The notes beneath the pieces were generated by a model, which ran no database searches, was not told the origin of the DNA, and worked only from the letters and a program-made list of their open reading frames with translations. Both the position numbers and the translations under genes were made by a program. A stretch of 19,081 nt of DNA from Hepatocystis sp. ex Piliocolobus tephrosceles (lineage: Eukaryota > Apicomplexa > Aconoidasida > Haemosporida > Plasmodiidae), in NCBI GenBank assembly GCA_902459845.2, contig CABPSV020000320.1, positions 1 through 19,081 on the forward strand, written 5' to 3'. Positions 10,627 through 19,081 of the stretch are shown one piece after another; the stretch's first letter is position 1, and each line of letters opens with the position of its first letter.

Positions 10627-13554
10627 CTAACATATTTTAACTACATTCTTTCCTTTTGTCATTTTTTTTTGCATATAACGCAATTTCCTTTTCGTTTTTA
10701 TGACTTCTTCGGATTTATCGGGTTCCTAAAAAAAAAAAAAAAAAAAAAAAAAGGCAAAGTAAAAAAAAATGTTATAAAAATAGTATGCTTTGTTGTGCAT
10801 TGGCAAAAAAAAAAAGTGCGCAAAGTGCAAAACTTACCATAAAAACCTCTTGATCAAACTTTTCAGCCAAAAACTTATCCTGTCTATCTACGTTTTCTAC
10901 TTCATACACATGTTGATTATCCTTAAAATATGTTGGCATAAAATTATATAACAATTTCCCCGTAACAAAATCATGAATAACCATTCTAGTAGCATGGTTA
11001 AAATGTAATACTCCTCCTTTACCTCCAGATATATATTTTCTATGTTTACAAAATTCATATAAAAATTCAGAAGCATTAATATATGGCTTTATTGTATTAC
11101 AGGTCTCTGTACAATTAACAACATCAACACCAGATGGAGTTAAAACATCAACACCAGATGGAGTTAAAACATCAACACCAGATGGAGTTAAAACGTCAAC
11201 ACCAGATGGAGTTAAAACATCAGTACTAACAGAATTTTTAAATTCATATATAATATCTTTTCTTAATTTGTATCGTTCAACCAGTTGATGTGGTATTATA
11301 TTACAAAGTATTTGTATAACATTTAAAATATTTCCTTTATAATGATCTATCGAGTAAACTCCATTAATTACTAAATCGTATTTACTAAAAACTAAAGATG
11401 GAAAGATTAAACCTGGACAATCACATACAACAAAATTATATTTATTTAAATAAATCGTTTGAAACTGTTTGGTTTTACCAGGTTGTTTACTTACACTTAC
11501 TTTTTTTTCACCAAGTAAAGTATTAATAATTGAACTTTTTCCTACATTTGGAAAACCTAAAAATCCAACCATATATTGTGGTATATTATTAATTGATATA
11601 ACTTCAATTTCATGATAAAATTTTTTTATTTTATTTTTCATTTTTTGTATAAATTCGATTAATTCTTCTGTGCTTAATATATCTGTATTATCACTTTTTT
11701 TTTTTTCATAAATTAAGTTACCATAACCGACATTAAGGACTTGTTTATTCTCGTTTCTCTGTTTATTAAGTAAGACGCCATTTATATTTTTATTATTATT
11801 ACTACTGTCATTATTATTATTGTTACTACTGTCATTATTATTATTATTACTACTGTCATTATTATTGTGATTATTTTCATAGATGTCAGAATCATTACGA
11901 TTAATAAACATGTTGTTAATCATGTTTGAAAGTACATTACTAGTAATATTTTTTGCAATTTCATCAAACGTGTCATAGTTATTTGGTACATATTCTTGTT
12001 CATACATTTTTTCGTTTTTTGTATGGTCATAAACAGGTGAACATTTTTCTGAGTGTATTTTTCCACTGTTTATTTTTTCACTGTTTATTTTTTCACTGTT
12101 TATTTTTTCACTGTTTATTTTTTCACTGTTTATTTTTTCACTGTTTATTTTTTCACTGTTTATTTCGTCATTGTTTATTTCGTTTAGTATAACTTTGTCC
12201 TGATGGTATAACTCTCTTAATGCTGAAAAAAAAATAAATTGTATGTTTTTTTTTTCAAAATAATTTGCCCAAATTCTTCTTTCTTCATAAGTTAAAAAAT
12301 CAGCTTTATTTAAAATAATAATTATTTCTTTTCGATTATCAACTTTTTTAATATATAACTCTAAACCTTTACAATAAAAAAATAATGGATTTCTTGCATC
12401 AATTATATAAAATAAAACATGACTTTTTTCAATAACTCTCCATAACTGTTTCCAATATTCAATATTTTTTTCATAAGGAGTAACAATATATCCTTCTTTT
12501 TCTTCAACTATACTTAATAACTTACGCCATTCAATAAAATATTTAAGTTCATACAAATCTACTTTTTCTTTGCTTAGAGTCTCTTCTTTGTTTGCTTCTT
12601 TGTATTTTTCGCCCATCTTTTCAAATAACTTTATATACTTCATGTTTTCATTGCCATTGTTTTCATTGCCATTGTTTTCATTGCCATTGTTTTCATTGCC
12701 ATTGTTTTCATTGCCATTGTTTTCATTGCCATTGTTTTCTTTGCCATTGTTTTCATTGTTATTGTTGTCGTCAGTTATGTCGTCAGTTATGTCGTCAGGT
12801 ATGTCGTCAGGTATGTCGTCAGGTATGTCGTCAGTTATGTCGTCAGGTATGTCGTCAGGTATGTCGTCATTTACGTCGCTAACCACATCTTCTTCTATTT
12901 TAACTTCCTCATTTGTGTCTTCATCGCTATAATCACTATCATCATTACCGTCATGAATAGCACTAACCGAAGCAGCAGTTTCCTCTCCAGCTACATTACC
13001 TAAAATTAGACCTTTTTTCGTCAATGGTTTCTTCTTTTGCTTTGTTTTTTTTTTTTTTTTCTTATCCAATGTTTCTTTTCTTGGAGCTATTACATTAATA
13101 GGAATAAGACTTTTACCGCTCATTAAAAAATTTATTTTTTTAATATTACTTTTTTTTTTTTTCTTTTTTTTTTTATTAAGTGTTAAATTTTTGTTATTAA
13201 TAATATTTATTTTATCTTCTTTACTTAAAAAAAAAGGTCTCGAAGGAATTGGTAAAATAATATTTTGTACATTTTCTATACTATTCCTTTTTTTTAAAAT
13301 AACAGTTTTTTTTTCTCTAATTTCATTTTTATGCATGAACACCCTACCAACTTCTATATTATTTATAACTAATTGGTTATCTAAGTAATCATCTAATGGA
13401 TTTTTATTTATAATGGATTGATTTGTTTTAACTTTTTCATGTTGTTCAACCTTACCTAAATGTGAATACAATAATTTATCTGACTTTTCTTTTCTTTTTA
13501 ATTTATTATGCATTAAGCTTCTTCCCATACAACTATGTTGCTTTTTAGCGCCCC

Positions 13555-13558
<4 letters not shown>
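10627..13558 (-). CDS. LSG1: Large ribosomal subunit assembly GTPase LSG1 (two exons)
   Basis: Exon 1 is 13558-10838, the intron 10837-10726 (GTAAGT...poly-T TAG), exon 2 10725-10627; 939 residues. The reading frame of exon 1 runs 22 codons into the intron, so the unspliced form ends differently. It is a circularly permuted GTPase: G4 NKAD at 417-420 comes before the P-loop GFPNVGKSS (668-676) and G3 DCPGL (713-717). The block IVTPYEKNIEYWKQLWRVIE followed by IDARNPLFFY is typical of LSG1/YawG proteins, which release the adaptor NMD3 from exported pre-60S subunits in the cytosol. The N-terminus MGRSLMHNK and basic C-terminus also fit. Yeast LSG1 is about 640 residues; the excess is five separate tandem-repeat inserts and a Lys-rich N-terminal extension. 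On the minus strand 29 A directly precede the ATG. Confidence 0.93.
11121..11216 (-). repeat. 24-bp coding repeat in LSG1 (VDVLTPSG)
   Basis: Four 24-base units encode VDVLTPSG between the G3 motif and the conserved C-terminal part. The units are almost identical, with one A/G difference. They are in frame. Confidence 0.93.
11794..11867 (-). repeat. NNNDSS coding repeat in LSG1
   Basis: About three imperfect units of 27-30 bases encode NNNNNDSS, between the G5-like SAL segment and the P-loop. Only the A/G-type variations of AAT, AAC and AGT differ between units. Confidence 0.8.
12064..12174 (-). repeat. 15-bp coding repeat in LSG1 (EKINS)
   Basis: About seven 15-base units encode EKINS with flanking degenerate copies (DEINS, GKIHS). 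It lies shortly after the SAL (G5) segment and before the P-loop, so it lengthens the linker inside the permuted GTPase domain. Confidence 0.93.
12645..12872 (-). repeat. Adjacent 15-bp (GNENN) and 12-bp (DIPDD) coding repeats in LSG1
   Basis: About seven GNENN units (12645-12758) abut about eight DI[P/T]D units (12768-12872). Both are in frame, acidic or Asn-rich, and lie in the N-terminal extension before the GTPase core. The variation P/T (CCT/ACT) alternates along the 12-bp array. Confidence 0.92.
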
Positions 13559-13590
<32 letters not shown>

Positions 13591-13804
13591 GTATATTTTT
13601 TACCTTCAATTTAAAAACGGAACAAAATCAACAAAACGAAATAATGTTATTACTTTTTTATGTCGTAAAGGTTTTAAATCGTTAGATTGTACCCTTATGT
13701 TAAGGTCAGTTTATTTACGCTTGCACGTATATACGTAATATATATATATATGTTTATATATTTATTATATATACGTTTCCTTTTCAGTTTTTTTTTAATT
13801 TGCA

Positions 13805-13965
13805 ATGTAAATATGTGAATATGTAAATATGTGAATATGTAAATATGTGAATATGTAAATATGTGAATATGTAAATATGTGAATATGTAAAGGTGTGAAT
13901 ATGTAAAGATGTGAATATGTAAAGATGTGAATATGTAAAGATGTGAATATGTAAAGATGTAAATA
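13805..13965. repeat. 16-bp tandem array
   Basis: About ten units of AATATGTGAATATGTA, the later ones changed to AAGATGTGAATATGTA. The reverse strand reads as an open Ile/His/Thr/Tyr frame, which is a by-product. It sits in the divergent promoter region, about 250-400 bases from the LSG1 start. Confidence 0.92.
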
Positions 13966-14315
13966 TATTACTATATAAATATGTGTTAATTTGCTGTTTT
14001 TTTTATTTTTATTATTTTTATTATTATTTTTTTTAATGCTTATACTCACAAGGCAACATTAAACAAAAATTAAAATTCTTATGTACGCAACAGTGTTACA
14101 GCTGGTTATATGTTGAAATAAGTACTTGCATGTATACAGCTGCTGTTATATAGATATCTACTACAACTGAGGATATGTTTTTATTTTATTTTGTATATGA
14201 TCAAAATCAAGCATTGTAACATACCATTAGCTACAACATAATTGTAAAAAAAAAAAAATAAATAAATAAATAAATAAATAAACAAATAAATAAATAAATA
14301 AATAAACCTCCAAGC

Positions 14316-14352
<37 letters not shown>

Positions 14353-14526
14353 CCAAAATATAAAAAAAAAAAAAAAAAAAAAAACTCTATGCACTATACA
14401 TACTTGCATATGTATAAGTACATATTCATACATGTACGCTTTCATTACTTTATGCTCTTATAATAGCATGTTTTTCAAAAATTATTGATTTTTGTTGTAC
14501 CATAAAGTTATATAAAACAACCTCAG

Positions 14527-14563
14527 TTTCGTTCATTTCGTTCATTTCGTTCATTTCGGTCAT
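14527..14563. repeat. 9-bp tandem repeat TTCGTTCAT
   Basis: Four units of TTCGTTCAT, the last with CGGTCAT, lie upstream of mL17. It is a short array of unknown role. Confidence 0.8.
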
Positions 14564-14577
14564 TTTATTTTTATTTA

Positions 14578-14608
<31 letters not shown>

Positions 14609-14912
14609 TTTTTTTTTTAGCTATATAAAAAATGTGTAGTAAAAGGTATATATACATATATATATATGGGCATATGTAAATATATGCACATATTGAGGAA
14701 TGAAACTTTTTTAGTTTTATAACTTCAGATTAAAAAAAAAAATTGTCATTATTGTAAATAGAAAAAAAAAAAAAAACTACAAGAATTTTTATACTTATCT
14801 ATATAAATATAGGTACACATGATAGTATACAATAACTATTCAGGTCATAAATAGATCGTATATAATCCATGTTTGTTATAAACTAAAAACCTTTTTTATT
14901 AATATAATAAGG

Positions 14913-14959
<47 letters not shown>
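14913..14959 (+). repeat. 47-base poly(A) immediately upstream of mL17 start
   Basis: An uninterrupted run of 47 A is separated from the ATG at 14963 only by CGG. If transcription begins upstream, the mRNA has a poly(A) leader next to its start codon. Such a run may also exclude nucleosomes if the transcription start is close by. Confidence 0.9.
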
Positions 14960-14960
<1 letters not shown>

Positions 14961-14962
14961 GG

Positions 14963-15547
14963 ATGGGATACACGTCTACGTTAAAATTTGTAAACTTGGG
15001 TGTTCGAAGAAGACTTTTTCGTAAGTCACATAAACAAGCACACCACGATTGGGATAGTAAAAGAAACCAGCTAAATGAATTATTGAAATATGGACGTATT
15101 GAAACAACTTTGACCAAAGCTAAAGAGTTACAAGGATATGCGGAGGAGTTAATATATTTAGCAAAAAAAGACAACGTTCAAAACAATTTAAAAGTAGAAA
15201 GTATATTAAGAACAGCACAAGCAAGAAGAAAATTATACGAATATTATGTTCCTTTATATAAATATAGACCTTTTTTTTTCACTCGAGTTATAAATCAATG
15301 GAGATGTCGCCTGAGAGATGCTGCGCCAATGGCATATATTGAATACATTGACAGACCTAACGAATTAAGACCAGCTAAACCAGTTGGTTATGATCGAATT
15401 AAATATATACATGAGCAAATGAAATCTAATAGAAAAAATTTTAGAAAATATTATCATATTGGTAAAATGTTTAACTTGCTTGATGAGAATGATCAACTGA
15501 TTGATAATTTTGATGACAGTAAATTGGTCAAACCGAATCTGGTACAG

Positions 15548-15607
<60 letters not shown>

Positions 15608-15755
15608 TGTGCTTGCATAGGTAAATGTGGTCAGGCACATATATTTTTATATACATTCCTCCGCATATCCATGCACTTGTATATTTGTACACGTTCCGAT
15701 TTTAATTTTTTTCTTTTTTTTGCTATTGTTTATACATGTATTTGTTCACTTTCAC

Positions 15756-15795
<40 letters not shown>

Positions 15796-15979
15796 GTGGC
15801 AAAAAAATGATGAAGACGAAATAATAATAGATGAAGAACTCATAAATAAATATAAACAATATGGCGAGCCAATGTTACCGGGTCCAACGAAAGGAAGAGA
15901 GCCATTTTATATTGATTTACCATTGCCGAGTTTAGTTGAAAAAGCATTTTTAAACTATCGAAAAAAGTTTAAGCCATAA
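14963..15979 (+). CDS. Mitochondrial ribosomal protein bL17m (two exons)
   Basis: Exon 1 is 14963-15541, the intron 15542-15796 (GTACAG...TTATAG), exon 2 15797-15979; phase 0, 253 residues. Without splicing the frame ends after VQL. The L17 fold spans about 14-132: GVRRRLFRKSHKQAHHDWDS, then IETTLTKAKELQGYAEELI, and the family signature near the end of the domain, DAAPMAYIEYIDRP (119-132). Bacterial L17 is about 120 residues; here a 120-residue C-terminal extension (exon 2 begins WQKNDEDE) is added, as usual for mitochondrial forms. There is no signal peptide or bipartite leader, so mitochondrion is preferred to apicoplast. Only phase 0 keeps exon 2 open, which supports this junction, although GTACAG is a weak donor. 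Confidence 0.92.
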
Positions 15980-16707
15980 CATCATAACATGTGTACATTA
16001 CATATGTACATGACATACCGGGTGATCAAAATAACATACCTTCCTACAAATTATAACCCGTTGTCGTTTTTAAATCTATGACTAATTCACTTATATACTT
16101 ATTTATTATTTTAATATAACTGTCATTACGTGTTCAATTTAAATATAAATACATTAATTTATGTATTTGAGCACACTGTTTATTATGGCTCACATTATTT
16201 TTTTTTTTTTTTTCTGTCATGGTTTCTTCCATTTATACTATTTTTTTTTGAAATAACAAATACTTATTGTAAAAACGTGTACAAACATGTACAAACATGT
16301 ACAAACGTATACGTATATATACACACATAAACTTGTTTGTACATATTTTTTTAATAACAATATATACATATATGAACTTATCATATGGGTAATTTATATT
16401 TTAGTACAAATAGTTGAAATATGTATAGCTAACTATATGTATGTAAAAACAGCATTCATATGGTTGTTTACAGATGGGCGTTCTGTATATACACATATAC
16501 ATATATATTATATATATTTAGTACTAAATACATTTGACATATTTTAACACATCTCGCATTAAATTTACTCTTTTTCTTTATTGTTTTTTTTTTTTGTTTT
16601 TTTTTTTTTTTTTTTTCCCTTTTTTAAAACTCGCATTATACAATATGTACATTATACAATGAGAACATTATGGGCAATGTAAATAAATTAAGAACAAGAT
16701 CAGGCGA

Positions 16708-16757
<50 letters not shown>

Positions 16758-16951
16758 GTATATATATATATATATATATTATTTACAAAGTAAAAATATG
16801 ATAGCACTATAAATGTGCACATAATTTTTGTATACGTAACTGTAACATACATATATGTATTTTACATATTGGTATATGAAAAAATGTTTATTAATTTTTT
16901 TAAGAAAATAAAAAAGTATAAATTATTTTAGTACTATATATATGTAACTGT
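15980..16951. other. Spacer between mL17 and COX2b, first part
   Basis: The mL17 3' flank is slightly less A+T-biased (to about 16080), then come a T run (16196-16213), ACAAACATGT repeats near 16276-16306, a mixed T-rich stretch (16581-16617) and 47 A at 16710-16756 followed by (TA)n. A 13-codon ORF (16670-16711, MGNVNKLRTRSGE) abuts the A run. A GTGCAC motif is at 16815-16820. No convincing gene was seen. Confidence 0.55.
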
Positions 16952-17091
16952 ATTAATATAAACGGATTAATGTAAACGGATTAATGTAAACGGATTAATG
17001 TAAACGGATTAATGTAAACGGATTAATGTAAACGGATTAATGTAAACGGATTAATGTAAACGGATTAATGTAAACGGATTAATGTAAATGG
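16952..17091. repeat. 14-bp tandem array upstream of COX2b
   Basis: Ten units of ATTAATGTAAACGG fill 140 bases. Only the first (ATATAAACGG) and last (GTAAATGG) differ. The array ends about 450 bases before the COX2b start. The period is not a multiple of 3, and units contain TAA or TAG-type stops, so it is noncoding. Confidence 0.95.
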
Positions 17092-17319
17092 ATTATAGGT
17101 ATATAAAAATAAAAATAGAAAAAAAAAAATAAAATAAAAAAAAAAACGAAAGTTGTAAATGTGAAAATAGTGAAGTGATATACACTGTTAAAAAAAAAAA
17201 AATATGTGTATGATCAAAAATAAATAATATGATAAGTCATTAAAAAAAAATAAACAAAATCAAACAAACAATTGAAGAAATAAATATATTTGTTTATATG
17301 CTTACGCACTAAAAAAATA

Positions 17320-17442
17320 AAACAAAAACAAAAATAAAAATAAAAACAAAAATAAAAACAAAAATAAAAATAAAAACAAAAACAAAAATAAAAACAAAAA
17401 TAAAAATAAAAATAAAAACAAAAATAAAAACAAAAATAAAAA
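17320..17442. repeat. Hexamer array AAAAAC/AAAAAT upstream of COX2b
   Basis: About twenty hexamers, AAAAAC and AAAAAT mixed, lie about 105 bases before the COX2b start. The reverse strand gives an artefactual Leu-Phe repeat frame. The strand asymmetry (only A, C and T on the top strand) makes a G-free leader if transcribed. Confidence 0.92.
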
Positions 17443-17547
17443 CTGTTTTTTTTTATATATAATTACGCACATATATAAGTACATATATACAAAAAACCAT
17501 ACGAATTGACACATTAAAATCCATATGTACAACAACAGTTAACACAA

Positions 17548-18066
17548 ATGAACTTAATTAGAAACCTGTTCGGCTTTAAAAACGAAATTGTATTTAACGA
17601 AAACAAGGCTTTGTATAAAAATTTGAACAAAGATGATAATTTAAAAGTGGAAAATGTTCGAGCTGAAGATTACCCTACCCCTGAAAAATATTTAGAAGAC
17701 CCAGATAAAATTCCAAAGTATTATGTTTTTCAATCTAATATGGTAACAGATGAAGACTTACAGCCAGGTATGTTAAGGCAACTTGAAGTTGATAAACGTT
17801 TAACTTTACCAACCAGAACACACATTGCTTTTTTAGTAACAGCAACAGATGTTATACATTCCTGGTCTATTCCGAGTTTAGGTATTAAAGCTGATGCAGT
17901 ACCAGGACGTTTACATAAATTTACTACATTTATTTTAAGAGAGGGTGTATATTATGGTCAATGCTCAGAAATGTGTGGGACTTTACATGGTTTTATGCCT
18001 ATTGTGGTTGAAGCTGTATCACCAGAAGCGTACGCCGCACATGCTAAAAAGTATTACAAAGATTAA
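17548..18066 (+). CDS. COX2b: Cytochrome c oxidase subunit 2b (nuclear-encoded CuA half)
   Basis: A 172-residue, single-exon protein. It is the intermembrane-space CuA domain of COX2, which in apicomplexans and some algae is split into two nuclear genes (COX2a carries the membrane helices). All CuA ligands are visible with correct spacing: H104, C139, E141, C143, H147 and M150, within [20 protein letters not shown] and [16 protein letters not shown]. No transmembrane segment is evident, as expected for the b half. The N-terminal about 60 residues carry the import and COX2a-contact region. It receives electrons from cytochrome c in complex IV. Codon use is less biased (GC-richer) than in neighbouring genes, with no low-complexity insert. 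The start is the first ATG after an A/C-rich leader. Confidence 0.97.
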   Translation: MNLIRNLFGFKNEIVFNENKALYKNLNKDDNLKVENVRAEDYPTPEKYLEDPDKIPKYYVFQSNMVTDEDLQPGMLRQLEVDKRLTLPTRTHIAFLVTATDVIHSWSIPSLGIKADAVPGRLHKFTTFILREGVYYGQCSEMCGTLHGFMPIVVEAVSPEAYAAHAKKYYKD

Positions 18067-18627
18067 GGGCAAGTTGGTACTATTATACTTCCTACTATGA
18101 ATAAAAATATATTTTATTTTTTTTTTCTTTTTGCTTATTCTACTTTTATAAATATATATATATATATATATATACCATTTCATTGTATATTTTATGTATA
18201 ACAATTTAAATAAACTACCATAAGTTTTGTCACATATATATGTATGTATACAATTTTTTTATTTTTTATTTTTTTATTTTTTTTTTTTTTTTTACTCCTT
18301 TTTGTCATGTAAACATGAATAGCTATTCTTTTTTTTTCTGTTTTTTATAAATTTGCAAATAGTTTAAACTAAAAACTCAGGAATATGATCCTGCTTGTAC
18401 ATATTTATAAACTCAATTTTTTGTAAAAAATAAAAAAAAAAAAATAAAAAAACAGTACAAAAAATGGTACAGTACAAAAAAGAACAACTAAGTTTATGCT
18501 AGTGGCACACACCTGATGATGGGAGGAGAGATGTTACTAAATCATTGTCTTTTTTTTTTTTTTTTATTCTAATTAATGTTGCTATTTAGAAACATAAACA
18601 AGTTTCAGTTTAATTCGATATGTAAAA

Positions 18628-18661
<34 letters not shown>

Positions 18662-18663
<2 letters not shown>

Positions 18664-18759
18664 TGTACTATGTTTATTGTACTATGTTTATTGTACTATG
18701 TTTATTGTACTATGTTTGTTATACTATGTTTGTTGTACTATGTTTGTTGTACTATGTTT
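18662..18759. repeat. 14-bp tandem array
   Basis: Seven units of ATTGTACTATGTTT. The first four are identical; the later ones read GTTATACTATGTTT or GTTGTACTATGTTT. Noncoding. Confidence 0.93.
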
Positions 18760-19053
18760 AATATATTAGTCCAACATATCAAATAAACAAGTTAACTTAA
18801 AAATTAATTCATTCATTTATATAGATATAGACATAGATATAGATATAGATATAGATTTTTTTTTAATAGTAAATGAAAGAGTAAAAAAAAGTACATGTAG
18901 ACATACGTAATGAAGTTTTCACGAATTTCAAAAATGTAAATTATTTTATATGTATACGTGTCACTTTTGACAACGTATTTAGTAAATTAATAAAGATGTT
19001 ATTTTTTTTGTTTTTTTCTTTAACATACAGTTACAAATAAACAAATTGTAGCA

Positions 19054-19081
19054 GTTTCGTTTCGTTTCGTTTCGTTTCGTT
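19054..19081. repeat. GTTTC pentamer array, cut by window end
   Basis: At least five GTTTC units run to the last base of the window. Its full length is unknown. Confidence 0.9.

Larger units (their letters stand above)
13559..14962. promoter_or_regulatory. Divergent promoter region LSG1 / mL17
   Basis: LSG1 (-) and mL17 (+) are transcribed away from each other from this 1.4 kb. It holds a poly(A) leader for each gene (29 A before LSG1, 47 A before mL17), a 16-bp array (13805-13965), AATA repeats (about 14258-14305), T and A runs at 14319-14384, a 9-bp array (14527-14563) and ATTT repeats (14568-14600). A more complex patch at about 14050-14180 contains two CAGCTG palindromes. No gene was seen; the core promoters cannot be located by eye. 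Confidence 0.6.
18067..19081. other. COX2b 3' flank, no gene seen
   Basis: A+T-rich noncoding sequence with (AT)n at about 18151-18174, T runs and A runs. It contains a GC-rich island at 18499-18534, a 14-bp array at 18662-18759, an AGATAT run at about 18823-18855, and a GTTTC array at the window edge. If another gene begins here its coding part is outside the window. Confidence 0.55.

Noticed and set aside
11953..12932. Forward ORFs rich in His/Cys/Phe or Met/Ser
   Set aside because: Antisense shadows of the EKINS, GNENN and DIPD repeats of LSG1.
14098..14142. CAGCTG palindromes in the divergent promoter
   Set aside because: Two six-base palindromes without a known matching Plasmodium factor are not enough for a regulatory call.
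16659..16711. Two short overlapping ORFs (MRTLWAM and MGNVNKLRTRSGE)
   Set aside because: Too short, no splice partner found, and almost 0.9 kb from COX2b; kept only as a note in the spacer.
17302..17535. Leu-Phe repeat reverse ORF
   Set aside because: Reverse reading of the AAAAAC/AAAAAT hexamer array; no complex sequence.
18510..18525. C/D snoRNA box C (TGATGA)
   Set aside because: The base before it is C rather than a purine, and no CTGA box D lies at a suitable distance downstream.

Overview
The window is nuclear DNA of a malaria parasite (Plasmodium). It is extremely A+T-rich, with homopolymer runs of up to 75 bases, Asn-rich low-complexity inserts coded by AAT, short introns with poly-T acceptors, and a gene set that is diagnostic as a group. 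That set is a TDY-type MAP kinase (MAPK1/map-1), a GPI-anchored Asn/Asp-rich surface protein resembling SRA, the ribosome-assembly GTPase LSG1, mitochondrial ribosomal protein L17, and the nuclear-encoded half-subunit COX2b. From memory, P. falciparum chromosome 14 has the same neighbourhood; I could not check this. The heavy Asn-tract content fits the Laverania group or a bird malaria species, but the species cannot be fixed by eye.

Layout. 1-1595: 5' flank of MAPK1, ending in two tandem arrays that run almost into the start codon. 1596-4154 (+): MAPK1, one exon. 4155-6982: a 2.8 kb gap with a 20-bp tandem array and several short coding-like blocks with compatible splice sites, possibly one or two unrecognised small spliced genes. 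6983-10346 (+): SRA-like antigen in two exons, whose intron is almost entirely a pyrimidine repeat array. 10347-10626: short convergent spacer. 10627-13558 (-): LSG1 in two exons. 13559-14962: divergent promoter region shared with the next gene. 14963-15979 (+): mitochondrial L17 in two exons. 15980-17547: spacer with two tandem arrays. 17548-18066 (+): COX2b, one exon. 18067-19081: 3' flank with a GC-rich island and more repeats, cut by the window end inside a GTTTC array.

The genes are separate single transcription units, not an operon. LSG1 (cytosolic 60S maturation), mL17 (mitoribosome) and COX2b (respiratory complex IV) are housekeeping. MAPK1 is a signalling kinase. The SRA-like protein is a secreted, membrane-anchored antigen. 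Tandem repeats are unusually dense: inside exons the periods are multiples of 3 (12, 15, 24, 42 bp), whereas outside exons periods of 5, 11, 14, 16 and 20 bp are common. No mobile element, CRISPR array, tRNA or rRNA was recognised.
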